Shown here: positions 1 to 7,012 of the stretch, piece by piece
Layout of the letters: every line of letters starts with the position of its first letter
How positions within the stretch are numbered: position 1 is the stretch's first letter
NCBI GenBank assembly: GCA_044425575.1
Contig: JAWXVE010000070.1
Coordinates: 1-11,454 of the forward strand
Direction: 5' to 3'
From: JAWXVE01 sp044425575
GTDB taxonomy: Bacteria > Bacillota > Clostridia > Lachnospirales > Lachnospiraceae
DNA: 11,454 nucleotides
The notes under the pieces: generated by a model
Seen by the model: the letters and a program-made list of their open reading frames with translations, nothing else
Told to the model about the DNA's origin: nothing
The model's database searches: none
Translations under genes and position numbers: made by a program

Positions 1-364
1 ATAGTAGTGGAGAAACCTTTGAGGTAGGTTGAATAAGTCAGAAGATTGCTTGTATGAGAAGGTATGTTGGATGAAAAGGTGTTTTGGAACGCCATATGGC
101 TGTTGTAGCTAGAGGCATCCCACTTCTTCCTGTACCTTTTCGTGAAGGTATGTGTGATTTTCTGGCGAATGCAGGATAGGAAAACCGACTGTTTGAGCGA
201 AGCGAGTTTTGGTTTTCCTACCCTAATAATGCGAAGACAGAAAATGCACATACCAGCAGGTGCAGGAAGAAGTAGGTGCCTCTGGATACAATGTACGCGT
301 AATAGCAAGACCACACGGCATTTCCCAATCTAGTAAGAAGGGTAAGATGTCTATAAAAGAGCAC
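1..364. other. Region without an intact gene, mostly a decayed palindrome
   Basis: No frame on either strand gives a convincing complete protein here. The first ~85 bases contain only short open stretches; a plus-strand frame reads nine codons from position 3 to a stop at 30-32 and could be the tail of an upstream gene, but that cannot be supported. From about 86 to 325 the sequence is a long imperfect inverted repeat. Its right arm is also the readable C-terminal coding remnant described separately. I see no tRNA, insertion-sequence ends or a clear terminator. The gene reading in from the right (NAD(P)H-hydrate repair) ends at 365, so this is its 3' flank. Confidence 0.6.
86..325. repeat. 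Long imperfect inverted repeat (about 240 bases)
   Basis: Three nested pairs of arms are visible. The innermost is a perfect 10-bp pair, TAGGAAAACC (177-186) with GGTTTTCCTA (211-220). Next, 147-164 pairs with 238-254, differing by about one base plus a gap. Outside that, 111-136 pairs with 259-283, about 23 of 26 positions matching. A weaker outer pair is 86-109 with about 305-325. The 24-base centre (187-210) includes the direct GAGCGAAGCGAG string. The arms differ by substitutions and small indels, so this is an old inverted duplication or a palindromic element, not a recent one. What it does is unknown; possibilities are a MITE-like element, a structured RNA, or decay of a duplicated gene end. 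Confidence 0.7.
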
Positions 365-373
365 CTATTCTAA
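230..373 (+). pseudogene. C-terminal remnant of an unidentified protein
   Basis: From the codon after a stop at 227-229, the plus strand is open to a TAA at 371-373. From about 263 it reads like genuine protein: it includes the segments QEEVGASGYNVRVIARPHGI and SSKKGKMSIKEHLF. There is no ATG with a ribosome binding site before this segment, and the upstream side runs into the central hairpin of the palindrome, so the gene is 5'-truncated. I do not recognise the family. The minus strand of the left palindrome arm encodes a degenerate copy (VQEEVG, then after a frameshift ASSYN), consistent with inverted duplication of the same gene end. It converges on the NAD(P)H-hydrate repair gene and overlaps its end by 9 bases. 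An alternative is that the reading is fortuitous within a non-coding repeat. Confidence 0.4.
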
Positions 374-1855
374 TAAATCCCCTGCCATAACCCCATGTTT
401 TCCATGTAACATAGACTGTTTCACACCTGCTTTCCCATGTAAATAAGATGCAAATGCTGCTGCTTTAATAGGTGACATTCCTAAGCATAGTAAGCCTGCT
501 ACCATACCTGCCAATACATCTCCTGTACCAGCCTTGGCTAATGCACTATTCCCGCTTAGATTCAGATAGGTTTCCCCTATCTCATTAGTAATAACAGATG
601 TAGAATCTTTTAACAAGCACGTGATGCCATGCTTGGTACTATAATCTTTGCACATAGCAACTGCATCTGACTTAATTACGTCCACCTCTTGTTTCCTTAA
701 GCGACTCATCTCTTTCATATGAGGTGTTATGACCATGTTCTTACTGTATAATTGTTCCAATTGTTTATCATGTGCAATTGTATTCAAAGCATCGGAATCC
801 AGTACCATAGGAATCCGATTCCCACACAATTTCATTGTAATCTCTACCAGCTGTCTCACGTAAGAATCTTGCCCAATGCCTGAACCAATTAACACAGTGG
901 TGGCCCATTGACATTCCTGCGCTAGGACAACTCCTAGATTACTTTCATGATACGTAACTACAATTGCTTCTGGCAATTGCATCTGTAATATTGCTCGATT
1001 CTCTTCTACTGTAAGGAGTTTTACTAGACCTGCTCCCATACGGTATGCGGCTTTTGCACACAAGTATGCTGCCCCGCTCATACCTTTGGAACCTGCAATC
1101 ATGAGCAGTTTACCATAAGTTCCCTTGTTGGCATCCTCACGCCTCTGGGGAATCTGTGTTAAATCTATCTCTTCTAATACTTTCCCCGTATACCCAACTC
1201 TCACAATACTGTTCTCATCTAGCCCAATTTGAGCGATTATGACCTTGCCTGCATATTCCTTCCCTTGCCCTAGGATAAGACCTACTTTCCCATATGCAAA
1301 AGTAACCGTTACTGCCACTTTTATAGCGCATCCTAATACACTACCTGTATTGGCATGAATTCCAGAAGGTACATCAATGGCAATTATATGGGAACATGCA
1401 TGTACTTGCACCATTTTAATTAATTCCTTGTATTCTCCTGTAATTTCTCGAGTTAATCCAATCCCAAAGATTCCATCCACAATACATCCATTGGGATTTG
1501 GTTGCCACTCTTGCCATGAGATGAGTGGTATCTCAAGCTTACGAGCAATGTCTTCCTGAATGATGTATTCTTTGGTAGCTTTCGTAGGGTCACCTATTGT
1601 AATAATACTTACCAAGTATCCCCTCTGAGTGAGTAAACGACCAATTGCTATGCCATCTGCTCCATTATTACCTTTTCCACAGAGAATCTGTATGACTTCC
1701 TTCTCCACCAACTTCTGGTCATGTATATATTCTTCCACCACATCTGCCACTGCTAAGGCTGCACGTTCCATTAAAACAAGTGATGGAATTCCTGTATTCG
1801 TAATGGTATCTTGTTCAATTGCTTGCATTTGATGTTGGGTTACATAATATTGCAT
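365..1855 (-). CDS. nnr: Bifunctional NAD(P)H-hydrate repair enzyme (epimerase + ADP-dependent dehydratase)
   Basis: 496 aa, the normal length for the fused YjeF_N-NnrD family. It repairs NADHX and NADPHX in the cytoplasm: the N-terminal domain interconverts R and S hydrates, and the C-terminal ribokinase-like domain dehydrates the S form using ADP (family knowledge). In the sequence, the epimerase half (about 1-215) starts with the typical opening and SLVLMERAA (25-33). It carries GKGNNGADG (60-68), VDGIFG (126-131) and IDVPSG (160-165). The dehydratase half (about 225-496) has NKGTYGK (243-249), LDSDALN (352-358), ITPHMKEM (376-383) and the hallmark GTGDVLAG (443-450) with catalytic Asp446. 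The usual NNGGDG is NNGADG here. The start is supported by AAGGAG nine bases upstream. It begins 13 bases after glpK stops, so the two are probably cotranscribed. No clear terminator follows it. Confidence 0.95.
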   Translation of the reverse strand: MQYYVTQHQMQAIEQDTITNTGIPSLVLMERAALAVADVVEEYIHDQKLVEKEVIQILCGKGNNGADGIAIGRLLTQRGYLVSIITIGDPTKATKEYIIQEDIARKLEIPLISWQEWQPNPNGCIVDGIFGIGLTREITGEYKELIKMVQVHACSHIIAIDVPSGIHANTGSVLGCAIKVAVTVTFAYGKVGLILGQGKEYAGKVIIAQIGLDENSIVRVGYTGKVLEEIDLTQIPQRREDANKGTYGKLLMIAGSKGMSGAAYLCAKAAYRMGAGLVKLLTVEENRAILQMQLPEAIVVTYHESNLGVVLAQECQWATTVLIGSGIGQDSYVRQLVEITMKLCGNRIPMVLDSDALNTIAHDKQLEQLYSKNMVITPHMKEMSRLRKQEVDVIKSDAVAMCKDYSTKHGITCLLKDSTSVITNEIGETYLNLSGNSALAKAGTGDVLAGMVAGLLCLGMSPIKAAAFASYLHGKAGVKQSMLHGKHGVMAGDLLE

Positions 1856-1868
1856 CTTACTCTACTCC

Positions 1869-3371
1869 TTAGGATTCCTCTTCTTTTGCCCAGTGGAATG
1901 CATAACGAACTGCCTTTTTCCATCCTTTAATCTTCTTATCTCGCTCTTCACTGGTAATGTTTGGTTCAAAAGTTGCATGAACTCTTGAATTCATACTAAT
2001 CTCTTCTTTATCTGACCAATATCCCACAGCTAACCCTGCCAAATAAGCAGCACCAAGTGCTGTTGTTTCAATACACTGTGGTCGCATGACTGGTGCGCCA
2101 ATCATATCTGCTTGAGATTGCATTAAGAAGTTATTCTCACTTGCTCCTCCATCCACTTTTAAGGTGGTCAGTTGAATTCCAGAATCCATTCTCATTGCAG
2201 CTAATACGTCATGAACTTGATAAGCAATGGACTCTAAAGTTGCACGAATGATATGGTACTTATTCACTCCTCTTGTTAATCCCACAATGGTTCCTCTTGC
2301 ATATTGATCCCAATAAGGTGCACCTAATCCTGTAAAAGCTGGGACTACATAACATCCATTGGTATCTTCCACTTTTCGTGCCATATACTCTGCATCTTGT
2401 GCCGATTCTAACAAATGTAATTCATCCCGCAACCACTGAATAGCTGCTCCTGCTACGAAGATAGAACCTTCTAATGCATACTCAACCTTGCCATCGAGTC
2501 CCCATGCAATAGTGGTTACTAACCCATTCTGTGAAAATACTGGAGTATCTCCTGTATTCATTAAGAGGAAACATCCTGTTCCATAGGTGTTCTTAGCTTC
2601 TCCCGTGGCAAAACAAGTCTGTCCAAATAGTGCCGCTTGTTGGTCACCTGCCGCACCGCCAATTGGAATGGCTTCCCCAAAATAACTCTTATGAGATTGG
2701 CCATAGATGGAACTAGATGGTTTCACTTCAGGTAACATGGATTCTGGTATATCTAATTCTCTTAGAATGTCTCTATCCCATTGTAAGGTGACGATGTTGT
2801 ATAGTAAAGTTCTAGAAGCATTGGAGTAATCGGTTACGTGAACTTCTCCCTTGGTTAGCTTCCAGATTAACCATGTTTCCACTGTACCAAATAGCAGGTC
2901 GCCTTTTTGGGCTTGTTCTCTTGCACCAGATACATGGTCTAGAATCCATTTGACTTTTGTACCTGAAAAGTAAGCATCAATGGGCAATCCTGTCTTACTA
3001 CTATACACTTCTGACAATCCTTTTGTCTTAAGCGTATCGCAATATTCCGACGTTCTTCGGCACTGCCATGCAATACCACGGTAGATGGGTTGTCCTGTAT
3101 GTTTATTCCATACAATGACTGTTTCTCTCTGATTGGTAATGCCAATGGCAGCTATATCTGTTGCAGTCGCACCGATTTTACTCATAGCCTCCACTGCAAC
3201 GCCAAGCTGTTTGGACCAGATCTCATCGCCGTCATGCTCTACCCATCCTGGCTTAGGAAAGTATTGGGTTAATTCCGTCTGTGCTACACTAACCATTTCT
3301 CCCTTATGATTGAACAAAATACAGCGTATGCTTGTGGTTCCTGCATCAAATGCCATAATATATTGTGCCAT
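1869..3371 (-). CDS. glpK: Glycerol kinase
   Basis: 500 aa, full length for a FGGY-family glycerol kinase, which makes sn-glycerol 3-phosphate from glycerol and ATP in the cytoplasm. Seen in order: the N-terminal phosphate loop FDAGTTSIRC (8-17), GITNQRET (77-84), AWQCRRT (101-107), HVTDYSNASRTLLYNI (178-193), the catalytic GDQQAALFGQ (242-251, Asp243), NTYGTGCFLL (261-270), EGSIFVAGAAIQWLRD (301-316) and VDGGASENNFLMQ (407-419). The loop just before GDQQ reads SHKSYFGEAIPI (226-237). In many Gram-positive kinases this loop carries a histidine phosphorylated by HPr in a YHFYG context; that context appears missing here. The start has a strong GGGGG-type ribosome binding site five bases upstream. 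A promoter candidate and a pilus-operon terminator lie directly upstream, so it heads its own unit with the repair gene. No glycerol facilitator is in the window. Confidence 0.97.
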   Translation of the reverse strand: MAQYIMAFDAGTTSIRCILFNHKGEMVSVAQTELTQYFPKPGWVEHDGDEIWSKQLGVAVEAMSKIGATATDIAAIGITNQRETVIVWNKHTGQPIYRGIAWQCRRTSEYCDTLKTKGLSEVYSSKTGLPIDAYFSGTKVKWILDHVSGAREQAQKGDLLFGTVETWLIWKLTKGEVHVTDYSNASRTLLYNIVTLQWDRDILRELDIPESMLPEVKPSSSIYGQSHKSYFGEAIPIGGAAGDQQAALFGQTCFATGEAKNTYGTGCFLLMNTGDTPVFSQNGLVTTIAWGLDGKVEYALEGSIFVAGAAIQWLRDELHLLESAQDAEYMARKVEDTNGCYVVPAFTGLGAPYWDQYARGTIVGLTRGVNKYHIIRATLESIAYQVHDVLAAMRMDSGIQLTTLKVDGGASENNFLMQSQADMIGAPVMRPQCIETTALGAAYLAGLAVGYWSDKEEISMNSRVHATFEPNITSEERDKKIKGWKKAVRYAFHWAKEEES

Positions 3372-3388
3372 ACTTTCCCCCTTTTATG

Positions 3389-3417
3389 AATGTAATTCTT
3401 TGAATAAAGTTCTTCAA
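3389..3417 (-). promoter_or_regulatory. Candidate sigma-A promoter for glpK
   Basis: On the minus strand TTGAAG (3412-3417) is followed after exactly 17 bases by TACATT (3389-3394). Each hexamer matches the housekeeping consensus at four of six positions with ideal spacing. It sits between the pilus-operon terminator and the glpK start, where a promoter is expected. I see no cre-like catabolite operator, although I could not search exhaustively. Confidence 0.5.
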
Positions 3418-3419
3418 TG

Positions 3420-3442
3420 AAAAAGAGTGTCAATAGACACTC
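3420..3442 (-). terminator. Rho-independent terminator ending the pilus operon
   Basis: On the minus strand a perfect 7-bp stem GAGTGTC / GACACTC (3436-3442 with 3425-3431) closes a four-base loop. A TTTTT tract follows immediately (3420-3424). It starts 17 bases after the stop codon of the last pilin gene and upstream of the glpK promoter candidate, which fits separating the two transcription units. Confidence 0.8.
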
Positions 3443-3458
3443 CTTTCACTCCTTGCAA

Positions 3459-3977
3459 CTACTCGCCTTCGCTATAATATATCTGGCTAATTGCATCTCC
3501 ACTAGCTTCATCAATTGTATTATTATACAATTCCATATTTAACAATCGTATGTTAAAACTTTCCTTACGTGAATACGATTCAGCTGTATCAAGATAGACA
3601 GTTACTTTCAATACTGCTGCTGCTGTACTTTCAAATTCAACGGTCATCGTATGCGTGTCCATAATGCTGGCACTTGTTAATACTACTCCATCGCATATTA
3701 ACTGATTGTCTACACATGTTAAAGTGTAATAAGCATAATTTGTAATATCTCCAGATGCAGCACCATTAGAAAGATAGATGTATTCCATATAACGCACTTC
3801 CTCTTCCATTATTGCCATTATATGATCCATAATAATAACCTGCTCATTCGACAATTGCTTCTCTTTAAACATCTGTGTAGCAGAGAGAAGGAATTGAATA
3901 ATAACTCCACCAATAATCATCATGATCACCAGTGCAACTGACAGTTCAACTAATGTCATGCCTTTTGCATTCTTCAT
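3459..3977 (-). CDS. Minor prepilin, PilW/GspJ-like
   Basis: 172 aa with a class III-type prepilin leader: short basic start MKNAKG, cleavage expected between Gly6 and Met7, then MTLVELSVALVIMM with the conserved Glu at mature position 5 (Glu11). The hydrophobic helix runs to about residue 32 and is followed by an amphipathic stretch and a beta-rich globular part. Two cysteines in the globular part (in TLTCVDNQLICDG) could form a disulfide. The stop at 3459 is just before the operon terminator, so it is the last pilus gene. Its ATG overlaps the TGA of the preceding prepilin by four bases, with AAGGAG six bases upstream, so translation is probably coupled. By position and size it resembles the GspJ/PilW member of the priming triad, but the exact class is inference. 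Confidence 0.88.
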   Translation of the reverse strand: MKNAKGMTLVELSVALVIMMIIGGVIIQFLLSATQMFKEKQLSNEQVIIMDHIMAIMEEEVRYMEYIYLSNGAASGDITNYAYYTLTCVDNQLICDGVVLTSASIMDTHTMTVEFESTAAAVLKVTVYLDTAESYSRKESFNIRLLNMELYNNTIDEASGDAISQIYYSEGE

Positions 3978-4291
3978 TCTGTACTCCTTATAAATTCACC
4001 CAGCTTCTCTGATTGACTATCGTAAGTATACGTACCTGGAATGGAAATAGCACCCCCCGCATACGTAATCGTTATGCTTCCTGATTGTTCTGCTTCCCAA
4101 CTACTATCATAGGCACTTGTTCCAAGTTCTATATTGTCATAGATGTTAGATACTCGATCATACTCTTCCTGAGTATTTTCATTAATGGCTAAAGATGTTA
4201 AAAATGCACTACAAATCATAAGTGTGGCAATCCCAATAATTAATGCTGTCACTGCTCCTTCTACTAAGGTACTTCCTCTTTGATTATTCAT
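3974..4291 (-). CDS. Small minor prepilin, PilV/GspI-like
   Basis: 105 aa. The leader MNNQRG is followed by STLVEGAVTALIIGIATLMI: prepilin peptidase cleavage is expected after Gly6, and Glu11 is the conserved Glu at mature position 5. The hydrophobic segment spans about 8-33. The remaining ~70 residues form a small acidic domain with short beta segments (SITITYAGGAISI). It starts five bases after the large pilin gene stops; its AAGGAG site lies inside the last codons of that gene, giving tight coupling. It overlaps the next prepilin gene by four bases. Small size and position between the GspK-like and GspJ-like genes suggest the GspI/PilV role of linking tip and shaft. It could equally be a locus-specific minor pilin. 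Confidence 0.85.
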   Translation of the reverse strand: MNNQRGSTLVEGAVTALIIGIATLMICSAFLTSLAINENTQEEYDRVSNIYDNIELGTSAYDSSWEAEQSGSITITYAGGAISIPGTYTYDSQSEKLGEFIRSTE

Positions 4292-4296
4292 ACTCG

Positions 4297-6393
4297 TTAC
4301 TCCTTATATGAGTGAAAATTAAAATATATCATGTCTACTATGTCGCCGACCACTGTTGTAGTATCACCGTATTCATCATCTCCATCTAGACTAGAATCAT
4401 AATTTCCTTCTGTATATGGAAATCCCTTCAATCCAAAGTAATCTGATGTTGAGTATATGTATGGTACTACAACTGTTGCCATAATAGGATTTTGTTCATA
4501 CAAAAGTTCGACTGATGCAATCTGATCAAGGTATTTACTCTGTATTAAGCTGTTAATTGCATTTTGAATTTCTCCTGCTCCACTCCCATCTTCTTCCATC
4601 TGTGCTGCTAGAGCTACAACTTCACTTCGAATGGCCGTGTCCACTGCAGCAGATGGGGATTCTCCGTAAATTCTTAGCTGCGGTTCACTGGTTGCTTGTT
4701 CAATCTTTAGTTGTGCATTTCCTTGTAAGATAAAGTAAACATGATCTATATCTGTTTGATCATGGAGTAACGTAATTGTTTCTCCTGCTGGAATTACAAA
4801 TATAAGCGGTGTGTCTTCTGTAATACTAGAGTCATTACACAATGAATTCCAAGCTGTATCCTTCCAATTATAATTAAGTGTTAACGTACCATTCTCCAGA
4901 TTCTCGGCTTTCAGTATATAGTAATCTGGGGATTCCTCATTACTAAGGTCAATCTTATGCTCTTCTTCTGAGTATTCTTCGAAATTCCCTATATAGTCAG
5001 CTCCTTCAAGACCATCTAGGACTGCCCATTCTGGCGTAGATCTTGGTGCAATTCCCGTATAGTACTGCACATAATTCTCTGCGGCAATTTCATCAACAGC
5101 TATAGCTACACTCTGATTAATTCCTGACATCTCTATAGTTGTAGTTCCTTCATATAACCGAAGAATATTGCTTATATCAACAGAATTATCCAATGCTTCT
5201 GCTATGTAGTATTCCAATAGCATGACTTGATTACCGTCTGCATCTGTAGTGGTTTCATCATTGTAGATTGGGGCGGAAACCCAGCATACGTGAGCATTAA
5301 GAGCTGCACAAGATATGCTACCACCAGAACTATTTGAACCCTCCACGAATTGAATGTAATCTGCTGTAATCTTGCCACCTATGGTAACATCCCCGTCAAT
5401 AATAACAGTTTTGGCTGTAATTGGAGAAGAAATGGTAATATTATCACCCTTTATATACACGGTATCCGCATAAATTCCTGTTCCATTCACCGTTGTATTG
5501 TCTAGAATGGTCACTTGTTCATCCGCATGTATATATAAGCCGCTAAGCGTAATATCCGCGACAGTTATATTGGTGCGACTTAGTAGATTACCTTGCGCTT
5601 TCTCAGTGGTCCCATCTATATAAATATCTTGATACGATTGGATTCTATCATATAATTGGCTTCCTGTATCATATATATCATACAGATAAATAGGAAGACT
5701 GCTAATAAAAGGAATACCTGAATCACCATCAATTAGCTGATTCTCCACTGTAGCACTTGCTTGGATTCCAAAACCATAATCCGAGTAGAATACCATAGCA
5801 TTCCCAATGACTTCTTCTGGTTCTCCAGGTTCAGAATAATCAGGATAAGTTACTGGAAGGGTGTATTTTGTATAAGATAATTCCGTCGTAACAGTTTCTA
5901 CTTCATCCTCCACTGTTGCCGTTACAGATATTTCGTAAGCACTTGTACTTGTGCATGTGATAGTAGCAGTTAAATCACCCGCTTTCATACCGGCTGGTAC
6001 ATCTGCAAATGCAACATCACTTAAAGTAATGCTCTGCCCCTCTTCCAAAGCCATCATGTCTACCATTAATTGTAGCTCCGCACCTTCTAGTGGTTCTCCT
6101 TGAGCAGCATTGGTCAATTCCTCTGTTGGCAAGGTGCCTATCTGTACTCTATCTTCTTGTGAGTACGACAAGATGTGGGTCTCTGCCATATCAATGATTG
6201 CCTCTGTAAGTGCAGTTGCTGTACTTCTTGCAGATAGATATGCTTGCATATCATAGTGACGTACTGCAGTACGCACGGCAAATGTTAATACAGATGTTTG
6301 TAGTGCAATTAACCCAATTGCTAATAACATCATGCCAATTACCGCTAGTGATAACGTTGATCCTCTCGTATTATTCCTAATCTGTTTCTTCAT
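4297..6393 (-). CDS. Giant minor pilin, GspK/PilX/PilK-like, with beta-helix-like insert
   Basis: 698 aa, far larger than ordinary pilins. The N-terminus has a basic leader and RGSTLSLAVIGMMLLAIGLI; cleavage is expected after Gly11. Mature position 5 is Leu16, not Glu, as in GspK-type pseudopilins that cap the filament tip. A helix with AYLSARSTATALTEAI (51-66) resembles the PilX N-terminal region. After a Pro/Glu-rich linker (about 178-196), residues about 267-372 show short alternating hydrophobic strands (LYIHADEQVTI, GIYADTVYI, KTVIIDGDVTI) typical of a right-handed beta-helix or bactofilin-like fold. The C-terminal half (about 430-698) is unrecognised, acidic and tyrosine-rich. It follows pilO by 55 bases with AAAGG six bases before the start and precedes two smaller prepilins. 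C. difficile PilK is a comparable GspK-like minor pilin. A tip or adhesin role is inference; the prepilin nature is well supported. Confidence 0.82.
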   Translation of the reverse strand: MKKQIRNNTRGSTLSLAVIGMMLLAIGLIALQTSVLTFAVRTAVRHYDMQAYLSARSTATALTEAIIDMAETHILSYSQEDRVQIGTLPTEELTNAAQGEPLEGAELQLMVDMMALEEGQSITLSDVAFADVPAGMKAGDLTATITCTSTSAYEISVTATVEDEVETVTTELSYTKYTLPVTYPDYSEPGEPEEVIGNAMVFYSDYGFGIQASATVENQLIDGDSGIPFISSLPIYLYDIYDTGSQLYDRIQSYQDIYIDGTTEKAQGNLLSRTNITVADITLSGLYIHADEQVTILDNTTVNGTGIYADTVYIKGDNITISSPITAKTVIIDGDVTIGGKITADYIQFVEGSNSSGGSISCAALNAHVCWVSAPIYNDETTTDADGNQVMLLEYYIAEALDNSVDISNILRLYEGTTTIEMSGINQSVAIAVDEIAAENYVQYYTGIAPRSTPEWAVLDGLEGADYIGNFEEYSEEEHKIDLSNEESPDYYILKAENLENGTLTLNYNWKDTAWNSLCNDSSITEDTPLIFVIPAGETITLLHDQTDIDHVYFILQGNAQLKIEQATSEPQLRIYGESPSAAVDTAIRSEVVALAAQMEEDGSGAGEIQNAINSLIQSKYLDQIASVELLYEQNPIMATVVVPYIYSTSDYFGLKGFPYTEGNYDSSLDGDDEYGDTTTVVGDIVDMIYFNFHSYKE

Positions 6394-6448
6394 ACTAAAC
6401 CTTTCCCTTCACTGCTTAACTCTTGTTACTTGTAAATTGTGTGACTCG

Positions 6449-7012
6449 CTATTGAATAACCTCTGCTTCCATTCCTACTACAATTTCGATTTCTATCTGA
6501 CTTTGGGTCTCGTCTTCCTCTTCCAAGTCATAAGATACGGTAACAATACCCATATCGCTTTCTCCATAGATCTCATCCATGAAATTCGCACAATCTTCCC
6601 ATGATCCAAGAACCTCTAGTGTGTAAATCTTGAATACGAGGTCTTCTAGTTCTCTATCTAATTCTTTCGCGGCATCATGATTAACTCCTACGCTTTCAAT
6701 GACTAGGTTATTGGCTTCTATAATCTCAGCAATACGGTCGTCTAATACTTCGTCATAGGCATATGTTCCGAATACGCCTGTATATTCTGCTAAGGTGCTA
6801 TGAGCATCTTCATTGGATTCTACTACTGTATCTTTAGTGGCAATGGTGCTTTGCATAATTGTCATTTGCGAACTTTTCGTATCTAATTCTGCCTGTTTCT
6901 CTTCTAATTCCGATGTAATCGGAGTATATATCAGATAAAATCCAGCAGCTCCAAGCAATATAATAAGCATAAATATTAATAAGTTCTTCTCTTTTTTCGA
7001 TATCTTATTCAT
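6449..7012 (-). CDS. pilO: PilO-like inner-membrane alignment protein
   Basis: 187 aa. A short basic start (MNKISKKEKN) is followed by one membrane helix (about 11-30), a coiled-coil stretch (about 33-65, SELEEKQAELDTK) and a C-terminal alpha/beta domain (about 85-187). This is the PilO layout: a bitopic protein that pairs with PilN and transmits between the PilM-bound motor and the envelope. The tail is very acidic (LEEEDETQSQ). Sequence conservation in this family is low, so the call rests on topology, length and position directly after the PilM-PilN gene. Its ATG overlaps that gene's stop by eight bases, with AAGGAG nine bases upstream inside it, so the two are translationally coupled. The 55-base gap after it shows no strong hairpin. 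Confidence 0.85.
   Translation of the reverse strand: MNKISKKEKNLLIFMLIILLGAAGFYLIYTPITSELEEKQAELDTKSSQMTIMQSTIATKDTVVESNEDAHSTLAEYTGVFGTYAYDEVLDDRIAEIIEANNLVIESVGVNHDAAKELDRELEDLVFKIYTLEVLGSWEDCANFMDEIYGESDMGIVTVSYDLEEEDETQSQIEIEIVVGMEAEVIQ

Noticed and set aside
177..220. Central hairpin of the palindrome as a rho-independent terminator
   Set aside because: The stem is perfect, but neither strand has a T tract after it.
142..333. Plus-strand open frame of 63 codons starting with ATG
   Set aside because: It runs through both palindrome arms, lacks a ribosome binding site and protein-like composition, and is in a different frame from the more convincing remnant ending at 373.
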